64,000 nucleotides of DNA. It comes from Geotoga petraea (lineage in GTDB: Bacteria > Thermotogota > Thermotogae > Petrotogales > Petrotogaceae). Positions within the stretch are counted from its first letter, which is position 1; every line of letters starts with the position of its first letter. The DNA lies in contig NZ_FMYV01000004.1 in assembly GCF_900102615.1 (NCBI RefSeq), positions 99,643 through 163,642 of the forward strand, read 5' to 3'. Shown here in pieces: positions 23,531-33,288 of the stretch. Made by a program: the position numbers and the translations under genes. Below the pieces are notes generated by a model. The model was not told the origin of the DNA and ran no database searches. It was given only the letters and a program-made list of their open reading frames with translations.

Positions 23531-25513
23531 ATGGGAGTATTATCTCAACTTTCTGGAGTTATCGCGGGGATAATTGGAATTATTTTTACAATTTTCTTGA
23601 CTTTTATTGTCATGGAAATTAATCCCGGTAATGAAAAGATGCAAAAAATATCAAAAGCTATTCAGGTAGGAGCGAGAGCTTTTTTATTTTCTGAATACAA
23701 AATATTATATTTGATAGTTTTTGCCTTCTCATTAATATTAGGTTTTTCAAATTCATGGATAATGGCTTTATCTTTTGTTTTTGGAGCAACATTATCAGTT
23801 TTAGCTGGCTTTTTTGGTATGTCTATCGCCACCAGGGCTAATACAAGAACTGCAAATGAAGCTCAATCATCTTTAGCAAGGGCTCTTAAAGTTGCTTTTA
23901 ATGGTGGAGCTGTAATGGGAATGACTGTAACTTCTTTAGGCCTTTTTGGTTTAGGACTCACATTTTTTTTAACTGGCGGAGATACGATTGTACTAAGCGG
24001 ATATGCAATGGGAGCTTCTTTTGTTGCACTATTTGCAAGAGTTGGTGGAGGTATATTTACCAAAGCAGCAGACGTTGGAGCCGATTTAGTTGGCAAAACA
24101 GAAGCTGGAATACCTGAAGATGACCCAAGAAACCCAGCAACAATCGCAGACAACGTAGGTGACAACGTTGGAGATGTCGCTGGAATGGGAGCGGATTTAT
24201 ATGAATCATATGTAGGTTCTATTTTTTCAGCATCTGTTTTGGGAGCTTTGATGTTTGATGTTAAGGGTGCTGTTTTTCCATTTTTAATAGCTGCATTCGG
24301 ATTAATTTCATCAATAATAGGAATTATCATAGTAAATATTTCTATAAAAGAAAAAGAAAATCTTGATCCATCAAAAATGTTGCATTTAGGAACATATGCA
24401 GCTAATGTTATAGAATTAATAATAATTTTTGTTTTGTCAAAATTGATCTTAGACACGTTTCAAGCAGCTTTAGTTATAACATTAGGTATGATTGTTGGAA
24501 TACTTATTGGTAGTATAACTGAATACTACACGGCAAAAAAACCTATTGAAAAATTGGCTTCTACAGCTACATCAGGATCTGCGCCATTACTTATAAACGG
24601 AATGGCTTTGGGGATGGAATCTACAGCAATTCCAGTAATATTGATTGGAATAGCTACAATAGTTTCATTCAGCCTGTTAGGGCTTTTTGGTATAGCTTTA
24701 GCCGCTGTAGGTATGTTATCAACATTAGGAATTACATTAGCTATAGATGCTTATGGACCAATTGCAGATAACGCCGGTGGTATTGCAGAAATGTCAGGCC
24801 TTGACCCAAAGGTTAGAGAAAGAACAGATTTGCTTGATTCAGTAGGAAATACTACAGCAGCAATAGGTAAAGGCTTTGCAATTGGCTCAGCAACTTTAAC
24901 TGCTTTGGCATTATTTGCTTCATATATTCAAGTTACTGGGATATCTATGGTTGACCTTAATGATCCTAATGTATTTGTTGGAGCATTAGTTGGAGCTATG
25001 CTACCATTTTTATTTTCGGCACTCACTATGAAGGCTGTTGGGGATTCAGCAAACATAATGGTTAATGAGGTTAGAAGACAATTTAAAGTTATTCCTGGGT
25101 TGATGGAAGGAAAGGCAGAACCAGATTATGCAAAATGTGTTGAAATAGCAACTGCTGGATCATTGAAGAAAATGACACTACCTTCTCTATTAGCTGTTTT
25201 TTCACCTATAATCATATACTTTTTACTTGGTAAAGTTGCAGTAGCAGGAACGTTAGCTGGAACTACAGTGGCTGGAGTTATGCTTGCAATTTTTATGTCT
25301 AACTCCGGTGGAGCTTGGGATAATGCAAAAAAATATATTGAAACTGGAAAATATGGTGGAAAAGGCTCTATGGCACATAAGGCTTCTGTAATAGGTGACA
25401 CAGTTGGGGATCCATTTAAAGACACAGCAGGTCCAGCAATCAATATTTTGATCAAGTTGATGTCTATTGTTTCAATAGTTGTAATACCTATATTAATGAA
25501 TCTTTTTGAATAA
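23531..25513 (+). CDS. hppA: membrane-bound ion-pumping pyrophosphatase, K+-dependent type
   Basis: 660 residues, ~16 transmembrane helices, coupling PPi hydrolysis to Na+ and/or H+ export. The catalytic region DVGADLVGKTEAGIPEDDPRNPATIADNVGDNVGD is intact, as are the C-terminal repeats SGGAWDNAKKYIE and GDTVGDPFKDTAGPA. The K+-dependence marker reads GNTTAAIGKG (Ala, not Lys), typical of K+-dependent, often Na+-pumping forms. It is somewhat shorter than the T. maritima enzyme. AAGGAGG precedes ATG 23531. PPi released by biosynthesis would be converted into an ion gradient. Confidence 0.95.
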   Translation: MGVLSQLSGVIAGIIGIIFTIFLTFIVMEINPGNEKMQKISKAIQVGARAFLFSEYKILYLIVFAFSLILGFSNSWIMALSFVFGATLSVLAGFFGMSIATRANTRTANEAQSSLARALKVAFNGGAVMGMTVTSLGLFGLGLTFFLTGGDTIVLSGYAMGASFVALFARVGGGIFTKAADVGADLVGKTEAGIPEDDPRNPATIADNVGDNVGDVAGMGADLYESYVGSIFSASVLGALMFDVKGAVFPFLIAAFGLISSIIGIIIVNISIKEKENLDPSKMLHLGTYAANVIELIIIFVLSKLILDTFQAALVITLGMIVGILIGSITEYYTAKKPIEKLASTATSGSAPLLINGMALGMESTAIPVILIGIATIVSFSLLGLFGIALAAVGMLSTLGITLAIDAYGPIADNAGGIAEMSGLDPKVRERTDLLDSVGNTTAAIGKGFAIGSATLTALALFASYIQVTGISMVDLNDPNVFVGALVGAMLPFLFSALTMKAVGDSANIMVNEVRRQFKVIPGLMEGKAEPDYAKCVEIATAGSLKKMTLPSLLAVFSPIIIYFLLGKVAVAGTLAGTTVAGVMLAIFMSNSGGAWDNAKKYIETGKYGGKGSMAHKASVIGDTVGDPFKDTAGPAINILIKLMSIVSIVVIPILMNLFE

Positions 25514-25521
25514 TGATAAAT

Positions 25522-25545
25522 AAAGGAAGAATTTCTGCCTTTTTT
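25522..25545 (+). terminator. terminator after hppA
   Basis: Stem 25523-25530 with 25534-25541, one internal A-G mismatch and a run of T residues, shortly after the stop codon. Confidence 0.6.
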
Positions 25546-25701
25546 AAATTACGTGATTATAATTAATTAAAGTATGTAATCGGGTTTAATGAAAATAATT
25601 TAAATACTATGAGATTTTATTAATGCAATGTTTTTTGATAAAATTAATATTAGTAAGAAATTAAAAAAATACTTCATTTACAATCTTTGGGAGGGATATA
25701 G

Positions 25702-26715
25702 ATGAAAAGAATTGCTGTATTAAATGTTGGTGGAGATTGCCCGGGGCTAAACGCCGTAATTAGATCCCTTATAGTAAAAGGTGCTGAAGAAGACATCGAA
25801 GTTGTAGGTGTTTACGATGGATTTCACGGTTTAGTTGATGATAAAATTTTTATAATGACTAAAGAGCATGTTTCTGGAAGACTTCCAGAAGGTGGAATTA
25901 TTTTAGGATCTTCAAAATACGACCCAACAGAAAAACCAGAAGACTTAAAAAAATTAAAAGAAAATGTAGAAAGGTATCAAATTACATCTTTAGTTCTTTT
26001 AACAGGGCATACTGGGGCAAATATTTCTTTAAAATTAAAAGAAGAAGGCATTCCTTCAGTTATCATTCCTGCAACAATAGACAACGATTTAATTTGGACT
26101 GACTTAAGTGTTGGTTTTTTAACGGCTCTTCAGACAGTTACAAATTCTTTAGATTACTTACATTCTACTGCAAATGCCGGTCATAGAGTTATCGTAATGG
26201 AGGTTGGCGGTGATTATTCTGGTTGGCTTGCAACAATTGGCGGTATGGCTGGTGGAGCGGACTATATTGTTACTCCAGAAGTTGAGTTGGATACTGAAGA
26301 TATGCTTAAAAACATAAAAAGAAGATACGATGTTGGAAAGAAATTTTCGATTGTCGTTGTTGAAGAAAAAGTAAATTTACCTAAGGAAGTTAAAAATGTT
26401 ACAAAGGAATGTGATGTGAATAAGAATAATCCTGCAGGTATAGTGGCAAAATATATCAGCGAAAATATAGAAAATATAGATGTAAGAACCGTTCAGCTTG
26501 GTTATCTTCAAAGAGGTGGTTCTCCTTCAGCATTTGATAGATTTCTTGCATTCAAATTTGGATTTGCTGCAATAGAAGCAGTAAAGAAAGGTAAAGCAAA
26601 TATTGCTTTAGGTCTAAAAGGGTTTGATGTTCAAGACAGTCCTCTTACTGATAATATAAAAGTAAATAAAGAAATTAGACCAGATATTTATGAAATGGCT
26701 AAACTTTTCTTCTAA
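25702..26715 (+). CDS. phosphofructokinase-family protein with altered active site
   Basis: 337 residues with the PFK fold: GGDCPGLNAVIR at the N-terminus, TIDND (125-129, catalytic Asp127) and LGYLQRGGSPSAFDR near the C-terminus. The nucleotide/Mg loop that reads GGDGS (ATP) or GGDDS (PPi) in PFKs is TGHTG here (101-105), so the Mg-binding Asp is His103. Position 124, usually Gly (ATP) or Lys (PPi), is Ala. MGRHAG of the sugar site is GGDYSG, losing one Arg. Phosphoryl donor and activity are therefore uncertain. It has its own GGAGGG site and lies downstream of hppA behind a weak terminator. Confidence 0.85.
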   Translation: MKRIAVLNVGGDCPGLNAVIRSLIVKGAEEDIEVVGVYDGFHGLVDDKIFIMTKEHVSGRLPEGGIILGSSKYDPTEKPEDLKKLKENVERYQITSLVLLTGHTGANISLKLKEEGIPSVIIPATIDNDLIWTDLSVGFLTALQTVTNSLDYLHSTANAGHRVIVMEVGGDYSGWLATIGGMAGGADYIVTPEVELDTEDMLKNIKRRYDVGKKFSIVVVEEKVNLPKEVKNVTKECDVNKNNPAGIVAKYISENIENIDVRTVQLGYLQRGGSPSAFDRFLAFKFGFAAIEAVKKGKANIALGLKGFDVQDSPLTDNIKVNKEIRPDIYEMAKLFF

Positions 26716-26720
26716 AAATA

Positions 26721-26748
26721 AAACCCCGCTTAACGGGGTTTTATTTTT
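26721..26748. terminator. bidirectional terminator between pfk-like gene and AI-2E gene
   Basis: Eight-bp GC-rich stem (26721-26728 with 26734-26741) flanked by T-rich tracts on both strands. It overlaps the stop of the minus-strand gene. Confidence 0.9.
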
Positions 26749-27775
26749 ATTCCTCTTCCTTTTCTTCTTCTGTATCAACTACAAGTTCTTTTTGCATATC
26801 TATACCTGATTTCTTTGTGACAAAGAAATCCCAGTAATTTTTTATGTACATTATAGATGGAAGAGCTATTAATACTCCTGCAAATGAAAAAAGCTGACCA
26901 AACAACAAAATAGATACCAAAATGACAAACCAATGAAGTTTTAAAGATCTACTTTGAATCCTTGGAGAAAGAATCCAAACCTCAATTTGGTTTGCTAAAA
27001 CCAAGATAATTATCCCTATTAAAAGGCCTATAAGTCCCTTTGCAGAATAAGCCAACATCAATAAAGGAATAGCAGAGATTATAACTCCCAAATAAGGAAT
27101 AAAGTTCGTTACCCAAGCTAATACTCCCAAGAAAAAACCACCTGATATCCCCGTAACATAAACGCTTATACCAACAAAAAGCCCTACAAAAGCAGCGACA
27201 AAGAACTGTCCCTGAACAAAATTTTCAAAATCTTTAAACGTCTTTTTAGCAAAACTTATACCTTTTTCTGTATCTACTGGAAAAAGATTAACAATATTTT
27301 TTGAAATTTCTGATTTAAGACTGCCTATAGATATAGTTGTAACTATAACTAAAATTGCAGCAATAAGAGCAGATGGAGTATACGATATAACGTTATTTAA
27401 AAGTGTTAAAGCAAAGTCAGATAAATATTGATTTAAATTGTTGATTATATCAACGATCCACTGAGGTAGCTCAATTTCTCCTTGAGAATATATTTCAATG
27501 TCCTGTAAAGATGTGAAAATTGCCCTTCCCTGGTTTATAACTATTGGGAAAAAGTTACCAAGAGCGTATAAAATTATTCCAATGACTAAAACATTTGCTA
27601 AAATCTTTGACCACCTTGGGCTCAATTTTTTAGCAAACATCCTTTCTGGTACATTAATTATTGTTGCCAAAAACAACCCTAAAAATAAAGGTGTAATTAT
27701 AAATGGGGTTAATTTTATCAATGCAAAAAATAAAGCGAGATAAACTAAACCCAAAAACGATGGTTTTAAAAACAT
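26747..27775 (-). CDS. AI-2E family transporter (PerM-like)
   Basis: 342 residues, ~7-8 transmembrane helices in the AI-2E/PerM arrangement: helix-rich start, a central soluble loop (~75-120), then the GVLAWVTNFIPYLGVIISAIPLLMLA segment and the C-terminal VWILSPRIQSRSLKLHW motif. An acidic tail (EEEKEEE) ends the protein. Despite the family name some members are Na+/H+ or K+/H+ antiporters, so the substrate is unknown. GGGGG lies 6 bases before ATG 27775. Confidence 0.87.
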   Translation of the reverse strand: MFLKPSFLGLVYLALFFALIKLTPFIITPLFLGLFLATIINVPERMFAKKLSPRWSKILANVLVIGIILYALGNFFPIVINQGRAIFTSLQDIEIYSQGEIELPQWIVDIINNLNQYLSDFALTLLNNVISYTPSALIAAILVIVTTISIGSLKSEISKNIVNLFPVDTEKGISFAKKTFKDFENFVQGQFFVAAFVGLFVGISVYVTGISGGFFLGVLAWVTNFIPYLGVIISAIPLLMLAYSAKGLIGLLIGIIILVLANQIEVWILSPRIQSRSLKLHWFVILVSILLFGQLFSFAGVLIALPSIMYIKNYWDFFVTKKSGIDMQKELVVDTEEEKEEE

Positions 27776-27795
27776 TTTCCCCCTCCTGAATGTAT

Positions 27796-28350
27796 TTATA
27801 TATGTCTTCTTTTTATCATATAATTACTTCTTATTTCTTCTAAAATATCTTTATATTCTTTATCTTTGAAATTTTCATATGAGTAATCATGATGTTGCCA
27901 TTCACCAAACATGTACATTAGAGTAATTTCAGCATAAATCCCATTACCTAAATAAATCCTGTTACCCCAATGTTTTGTACTGGCTAAAACAAATTGGGTA
28001 TGGTGTATATAACCCACATCCAAATTAACTTTTCTATTTCCATCTATTGAAATTTCTTTTTCTAACTCGTTAGTGATTTTCTTAGCGTATGGCAAAAATG
28101 ATGGACTACCTAAATTTTTAAAAGAAATCATCCTTGCTTCTATTTTTACATTTTCGCCCATTTCCTTATTGTAATAACTTGTAAATTTCTGAAAGTCAAT
28201 AGGATGAGAAATATAGTCTATTTCACCAAAAGTTTTTTTAATTTTCTCCAGAACTCCATATTCGTATAACCAGAAGTCGCTGTTCCCGGCTGTAAATGCG
28301 TGAATTACATAATTTACTAAATCTGGTTGTTTAATTTTTCCCATTTTCAA
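27796..28350 (-). CDS. DUF4416 family protein
   Basis: 184 residues, soluble. Family marks: PIDFQKFTSYYNKEMG (~50-65), RKVNLDVGYIHHTQFVLASTKHWGNRIYLGNGIYAEITLMY (~105-145). It is known from Thermotogota, Aquificae and deltaproteobacteria without assigned function. It overlaps the preceding RodZ-like gene by 20 bases and stands 20 bases upstream of the AI-2E gene, so all three may be one transcript. An in-frame ATG two codons later is an alternative start. Confidence 0.8.
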   Translation of the reverse strand: MKMGKIKQPDLVNYVIHAFTAGNSDFWLYEYGVLEKIKKTFGEIDYISHPIDFQKFTSYYNKEMGENVKIEARMISFKNLGSPSFLPYAKKITNELEKEISIDGNRKVNLDVGYIHHTQFVLASTKHWGNRIYLGNGIYAEITLMYMFGEWQHHDYSYENFKDKEYKDILEEIRSNYMIKRRHI

Positions 28351-28918
28351 AATTCACCTCAAAATCTTCTAATTTTACTTCATATTCTGAATTAGGTGTT
28401 TTTATCACCACAATTCCTTTGTTATTATTAATAACTAAGTTTTCTTCCTTTGTCAAAGAAAAAGTTTCAATTGAATTTGATGGTAGCTCAACATTGTTAA
28501 CTAATATCAAGTTGTCACTTTTGTTCTCTATTTCTAAAGTGATCCTGTTTTCGCTTAATACTTCTCTGTAGTATAAAACATTACCAAAAACTATATAAAT
28601 ATATATAGAAGATATTATGATAAGTACCATCATTACAGGAATGATTAAAGATTTATTGTTTTTTGTATTGCTTTTAGCTTTTTCATCTTTTTCATTGTAT
28701 TTTTCTTCATCTTTGATAAAAGCGATATCTTCTCCAATTTTATCTGATAATATTCTTGCAATATCTATTAATGACATATAAGAAAAATTTTCAAAATCAT
28801 TATTTAAAAGGCTTTTAACACTGCTTTTTGGTATCTTTAGCCATAAGCTTATATCGTTAATAGATATACCTTTTTCATTTATGATATCTTGGATATTTTT
28901 GTTAAAATGACCTTTCAT
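28331..28918 (-). CDS. RodZ-like protein: N-terminal HTH, one TM helix, C-terminal beta domain
   Basis: 195 residues. Residues ~5-70 form an HTH of the RodZ/HTH_25 type (INDISLWLKIPKSSVKSLLNNDF), then a charged linker, one transmembrane helix (~88-110) and a ~75-residue extracytoplasmic beta domain (DUF4115-like). This is the layout of the cell-shape protein RodZ, which ties MreB to the membrane. It lacks the long version's size, and no mre genes are nearby. GAGGTGAAT precedes ATG 28918. Confidence 0.72.
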   Translation of the reverse strand: MKGHFNKNIQDIINEKGISINDISLWLKIPKSSVKSLLNNDFENFSYMSLIDIARILSDKIGEDIAFIKDEEKYNEKDEKAKSNTKNNKSLIIPVMMVLIIISSIYIYIVFGNVLYYREVLSENRITLEIENKSDNLILVNNVELPSNSIETFSLTKEENLVINNNKGIVVIKTPNSEYEVKLEDFEVNFENGKN

Positions 28919-28984
28919 AAATTCACCTCACTTTTAAACATATACTTCCATTATATATTATATTCTATAAATTTTCATTAATAA

Positions 28985-29011
28985 ATAAAAAACCCCATCA
29001 ATAGATGGGGT
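28985..29011 (-). terminator. terminator of the yajC-secD-secF operon
   Basis: Eight-bp stem (28992-28999 with 29004-29011), then T residues on the minus strand, 20 bases beyond the secF stop. Confidence 0.85.
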
Positions 29012-29031
29012 GATATTTATCTTTAGTCTAA

Positions 29032-29931
29032 TTAATAGTTGTTTTGTCTTTTTAGCATTCCAATTACTAATGGACTTGCAATATATAGAGATGAGTAAGT
29101 ACCAACAATTACTCCAATTGTAAGACCAAAAGCAAATGGTGCAATTGCTCTTCCGCCAATAATAAGCATTAAGAAAACAATTATAAAAGTTGTCAAAGAT
29201 GTGTTGATAGATCTAACTATTACATCATTCAATGATTGATTCACGATATTTTCTATTGGTTTTCCTCTCATTGCCTTTAAGTTTTCTCTAATTCTATCAT
29301 ATACGACTATAGTATCATTCAGTGAATAGCCAGCTAAAGTCAATAAAGCTGCTAAGGCGGTAACGTTTATTTCGATTCCGAACAATGAATAAAAACCAAG
29401 AACAATAATAATATCGTGCGCTAAAGCTAAAAGAGCCCCTAAGCCATATGCAAATTTAAACCTCAAAGTTATGTAAGCTAATAACAATACAAGAACAATT
29501 GAAACGGCATACCATGCAAATGATTTAATCTGGTCTGCCGCATAACCAGAAACGTCATTTAATTGTAAAATTTCTAAATTATTTTCTCCCAATTTGCTTC
29601 TCAATTGAGATTCAAAAGATTCTTTTTGTTCTACATTTTCAAAAGACCTATTTATTGTTAAAGCAAAAAAATATCTGTCTTCTTGTCCTTCTATTGGGTT
29701 CAATTCAACAATTTTGGCAGTTGAATAATCTTGGTCAATTTCAGAAAGAATTGTTCTTAATTCATCAATAGTTTTTTCCTCTTCAATGGAAGCTGTTATT
29801 TCAGTTCCTCCAGTAAATTCTATCCCAAAATCAAAGCTTTTTGTAAAAGATAATATTATAGCAGCAATTATTAATATTGCCGATAAAATAATAAAGCCTT
29901 TTCTTTTTCCTACGAAATCTAAATGAGTCAT
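29032..29931 (-). CDS. secF: protein translocase subunit SecF
   Basis: 299 residues, six transmembrane helices with a large periplasmic loop after the first. FDFGIEFTGGTEI, the DSGYA-like DVSGYAADQIKSFAW, ALLTLAGYSLNDTIVVYDRIREN and RSINTSLTT are the SecF signatures. With SecD it uses the ion gradient to complete protein export through SecYEG. It follows secD by one base, so it is surely in the same operon. Confidence 0.95.
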   Translation of the reverse strand: MTHLDFVGKRKGFIILSAILIIAAIILSFTKSFDFGIEFTGGTEITASIEEEKTIDELRTILSEIDQDYSTAKIVELNPIEGQEDRYFFALTINRSFENVEQKESFESQLRSKLGENNLEILQLNDVSGYAADQIKSFAWYAVSIVLVLLLAYITLRFKFAYGLGALLALAHDIIIVLGFYSLFGIEINVTALAALLTLAGYSLNDTIVVYDRIRENLKAMRGKPIENIVNQSLNDVIVRSINTSLTTFIIVFLMLIIGGRAIAPFAFGLTIGVIVGTYSSLYIASPLVIGMLKRQNNY

Positions 29932-29932
29932 A

Positions 29933-31348
29933 TTATTTTACCCCCTTTTCTTGAACAGCATTTTTTCTGAACTTATCAGGGTTTATAAATTTGTGTGATG
30001 AGGATAAAATTGTTCTAGATACTACTAAATTAGTAAACATAGCACCAAGTACCCCAATGATCAAAGTAACGGCAAATCCTCTTACCGTACCTGTAGAGAA
30101 GTAATATAGAACAATGCCCGCCAATACTGTTGTTAAATTGGCATCGAATAAAGTCCAGAAGGCTTTATCAAAGCCAAAGTTAACAGCTGTTACAGGGGGT
30201 CTTCCCAATCTCAACTCATCTTTTATTCTTTCATAAATAATTACGTTGCCATCAACAGTTGTTCCAAACGTAAGTATTATACCTGCTATACCAGGTAAAG
30301 TTAGTATTGCTCCTGACCAGCTTAAAACACCCATTAACAAAATAGAGTTATAAATAAGCGCCAAATCTGCAACTACACCCATCCAACCGTAGAAAGCTAT
30401 CATATAGATCATTACTAATATTAGACCAATAATTCCTGCGGTTATAATAGTACTAACTATATCCCTACCTAAAGTAGGGCCTAATGTTCTTTCTTGATAT
30501 TTAACTAAATCAACAGGTAGATTCCCAGAATTTATCAAAGCAGCTATATTTCTTGCTTCTTGTAAATCATCTATTCCTTCAATTACTGCTGCGTTATCTG
30601 TAATCTTTCCTCTTACATTAGGAGCTATTATAACTTTTTCATCTAATATAATAGCCATTCTTTTGTTGATCAAGTTTCCTGTTGCTATTTCAAATTTGTC
30701 TCCACCTTGTGAAGAAAAATTCATTCTAACCAAAAATCCTGAACCTTGTGTATTCAAATCAGCTCTTGAATCAATTACATCTTCACCTGTAATTTGAAAA
30801 GGTTCTCTTCCAAAATCAAAAACTCTTTTTATTTGATACCATTGTAAAGGATTATTAGCATCTTGAACATAGGAATATAGTTCAATTTGTTCACCGTTTA
30901 CTGTAATAGTTCTATTCCTTCTGATTTCAGGCTTCACATCAGAAGTTTGAGTGTCTATTACTTCTGCAAAGTATAATTTACCTTTACTTCCAATAAGGCT
31001 TTCTGCTTCGCTTGTATTTCTAATTCCTGGTATTTCTACTCTAACTCTAATTTCTCCACCACTATCAATCTTAGACACTATGGCTTCTGTATAACCAGCA
31101 GCATCTAACCTGTTTCTTAAAACAAGCACAACATTATCAACAACATCTTGTGGTTTTGTGCCCTCACTTAAATCCATTTGATACTCAAATAAACTACCGC
31201 CTTGAATGTCCAAACCAAGTTTAATGTTTGAGAATATTTTTGCAAAACCATCATAATCAGAAGTATTATCTCCAGGAATAATCATTCCCAAAAGAGCTAC
31301 AACTATTACAACGATTGAAAAAATTAAGCGGATTCTGTTTGATCTCAC
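29933..31348 (-). CDS. secD: protein translocase subunit SecD
   Basis: 471 residues starting at GTG 31348 behind GGGGGTAC. One N-terminal helix is followed by the periplasmic P1 domain (with LGLDIQGGSLFEYQ and RNRLDAAGYTEAIV) and a C-terminal five-helix unit including RTLGPTLGRDIV, TLPGIAGIILTFGTTVDGNVIIYERIKDELRLG and DANLTTV. The P1 head is somewhat shorter than in E. coli. Confidence 0.95.
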   Translation of the reverse strand: MRSNRIRLIFSIVVIVVALLGMIIPGDNTSDYDGFAKIFSNIKLGLDIQGGSLFEYQMDLSEGTKPQDVVDNVVLVLRNRLDAAGYTEAIVSKIDSGGEIRVRVEIPGIRNTSEAESLIGSKGKLYFAEVIDTQTSDVKPEIRRNRTITVNGEQIELYSYVQDANNPLQWYQIKRVFDFGREPFQITGEDVIDSRADLNTQGSGFLVRMNFSSQGGDKFEIATGNLINKRMAIILDEKVIIAPNVRGKITDNAAVIEGIDDLQEARNIAALINSGNLPVDLVKYQERTLGPTLGRDIVSTIITAGIIGLILVMIYMIAFYGWMGVVADLALIYNSILLMGVLSWSGAILTLPGIAGIILTFGTTVDGNVIIYERIKDELRLGRPPVTAVNFGFDKAFWTLFDANLTTVLAGIVLYYFSTGTVRGFAVTLIIGVLGAMFTNLVVSRTILSSSHKFINPDKFRKNAVQEKGVK

Positions 31349-31374
31349 AAGAAGTACCCCCTTACGTTAAAATA

Positions 31375-31785
31375 TTATTTTTTATCTTCTTCTGATTTAT
31401 TTTCAGTAGTTGGTTGCTCTGACTTGTTTAAAACAGCTGAAACAGCATTTTTTGTAATATCGATCTCAGTTTTGTCCCCAGTTGAAATTCTAATTCTGTC
31501 ATTTTGAATAGAAACAATTTTACCGATTATCCCTGCAGCCGTCATTACTTTATCGCCTCTTGATAATTGGGATATCATTTCTTTGTGTTTCTTTTCTTGT
31601 CTTCTTTGAGGTAAAATTAAAATTACATACATCAATACAAACAAGATTACTATAAACCATATACTTCCAAACCCGCCTGTTGCTCCAGTTGCAGCAGCGT
31701 CTGTTGTTCCTCCGGCAGCTCCAGCTGCATCCCCTGTTGTACCAGCTGGTGCAAAGTTTATAAACTCAATCACTTTTTCTAACAT
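31375..31785 (-). CDS. yajC: preprotein translocase subunit YajC
   Basis: 136 residues. Unusually, the first ~45 are a low-complexity Gly/Ala/Thr tract (GAAGGTTDAAATGATGG), then one transmembrane helix (WFIVILFVLMYVILILPQ) and the YajC body RRQEKKHKEMISQLSRGDKVMTAAGIIGKI. It opens the secDF operon, 26 bases before secD. GGAGGTG precedes ATG 31785. Confidence 0.92.
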   Translation of the reverse strand: MLEKVIEFINFAPAGTTGDAAGAAGGTTDAAATGATGGFGSIWFIVILFVLMYVILILPQRRQEKKHKEMISQLSRGDKVMTAAGIIGKIVSIQNDRIRISTGDKTEIDITKNAVSAVLNKSEQPTTENKSEEDKK

Positions 31786-31984
31786 TTAGTACACCTCCAA
31801 AGTTGTTTTTTTAATGAATAATATCTTTAAATATTATAACACAAATTATAAATAATTTTAATAGAAAGCCTTTATTATTTGGTGAATAGTGTCTTTAATT
31901 GTTAAAGTATTTTTTAAGATTTACTGTGTATAATGATAATATATAAATGTTAGAATTTAATTAAAATTCATAGGAGGTAATTTC

Positions 31985-33271
31985 ATGAAGAAATTAATTT
32001 TGCTTACAATTATAAGTGTTTTCTCGTTGATATCTTTTGCTTCAGTTCTGGAATTTGTTCCAGAAGATTCAAAAGCAACAGTATATATAAATAATCTATC
32101 TAAAACATATGAAAGCCTTAAAACCGTTCCTACAATAAAGAGCTTTTTATTGGATCCATTTCAAGGGGAAATTTTAATATCAAATTATGTAGAAATGTTT
32201 CTTGAATCTATACAGGTTAAACCTGATGAATTTTTTGCTCAATTGGAAACTGACATGGTTTTATTTGTTCAAAAACCCGATCCTAATGATGAACTATACC
32301 TTTTTGGGGGAGTATTTGGGCCAATAAAGCAACCGGATAAATTTTTAGATGCTTTTAAAAAGATAATAGAACCTCTTTCCAGTTCTGGACTATCTTTTAC
32401 AAGTATTAACAAAGAAATTAATGGAGAAAAATATGTCATTTTAGTTCAAGATAGATCTGTTTATAATTCAGTAGAAAAAAATAAAACATCTTTTAACGCT
32501 GTTTATGAAAATGGAATTTATTTCAAAATAGATTCATCTGAAATGGAAAATGAAGGATATGCTTATGTTAAAGACAAAGTGTTAATTGGTAAAGCAGATG
32601 GATACGTTGATGAAAAAGCAATTAAAGAAAATTATATACAACAACCTCAGGATTATAACTTTTTTGGAACTATCTTTGCTTCTTCTGGATTAGTGCCAAA
32701 AGAAATTTCCTCAATTAACGATTTAGTAAATATAGTTGCAGATTCAAAATTAGTTGAAAGAATATTAGAATCATCTCAAGGGTTTGAGTTGAATGCAGAT
32801 TTAAACATAGAAACTACACAACAACAATCTATGAATATAAACCAAGACTCATATATCAAAGTAAACAGTTCAATTCCTTTAGACTCTATAATTCCAATTA
32901 TGGAAGAGAACGACATAAAATACAAAAGAGAGTCCGAAAATAAAATAAGCTTTATAATAGATACCAATTCTGATGATGTTGTAGTAGAAAATGTTAATTA
33001 CAACTTATGGAAAGAAAACAATATTATTTATATTTCTGAAATGGATAATGAAAGGTTGAATGAAAAACTATCTAACTCTTCAAAACTAAGCGAAAATATT
33101 TTATTTAAAGAATTGTCACAAAAAATTGGATATGGCAATTTAATGGTATTATTCTTAGATATTTCAAAATTTATGGATCAATATGTTGGCGTTCAAGGTC
33201 AATATGGTCTTTTACTCAATATAGATCATTTAGGTGAAGGAAGAATAGAATCGGATTTTATTTTAAAATAA
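31985..33271 (+). CDS. secreted DUF3352-like protein
   Basis: 428 residues with a signal peptide (1-18, ending SFASV). It opens VLEFVPEDSKATVYINNLSKTYESL and continues as an alpha/beta secreted protein without cysteines or catalytic motifs; this opening resembles DUF3352-type proteins in which a 'P.da.ayv' start is typical. Function is unknown. GGAGGTAATTTC precedes ATG 31985. It is divergent from yajC, sharing a ~200-base AT-rich promoter region, and ends at a long terminator. Confidence 0.6.
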   Translation: MKKLILLTIISVFSLISFASVLEFVPEDSKATVYINNLSKTYESLKTVPTIKSFLLDPFQGEILISNYVEMFLESIQVKPDEFFAQLETDMVLFVQKPDPNDELYLFGGVFGPIKQPDKFLDAFKKIIEPLSSSGLSFTSINKEINGEKYVILVQDRSVYNSVEKNKTSFNAVYENGIYFKIDSSEMENEGYAYVKDKVLIGKADGYVDEKAIKENYIQQPQDYNFFGTIFASSGLVPKEISSINDLVNIVADSKLVERILESSQGFELNADLNIETTQQQSMNINQDSYIKVNSSIPLDSIIPIMEENDIKYKRESENKISFIIDTNSDDVVVENVNYNLWKENNIIYISEMDNERLNEKLSNSSKLSENILFKELSQKIGYGNLMVLFLDISKFMDQYVGVQGQYGLLLNIDHLGEGRIESDFILK

Positions 33272-33288
33272 TAAACTATCCCAAATGT

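Noticed and set aside
23863..24456. Minus-strand open frame opposite hppA
   Set aside because: It is the antisense of a highly conserved membrane pyrophosphatase region and lacks a start signal.
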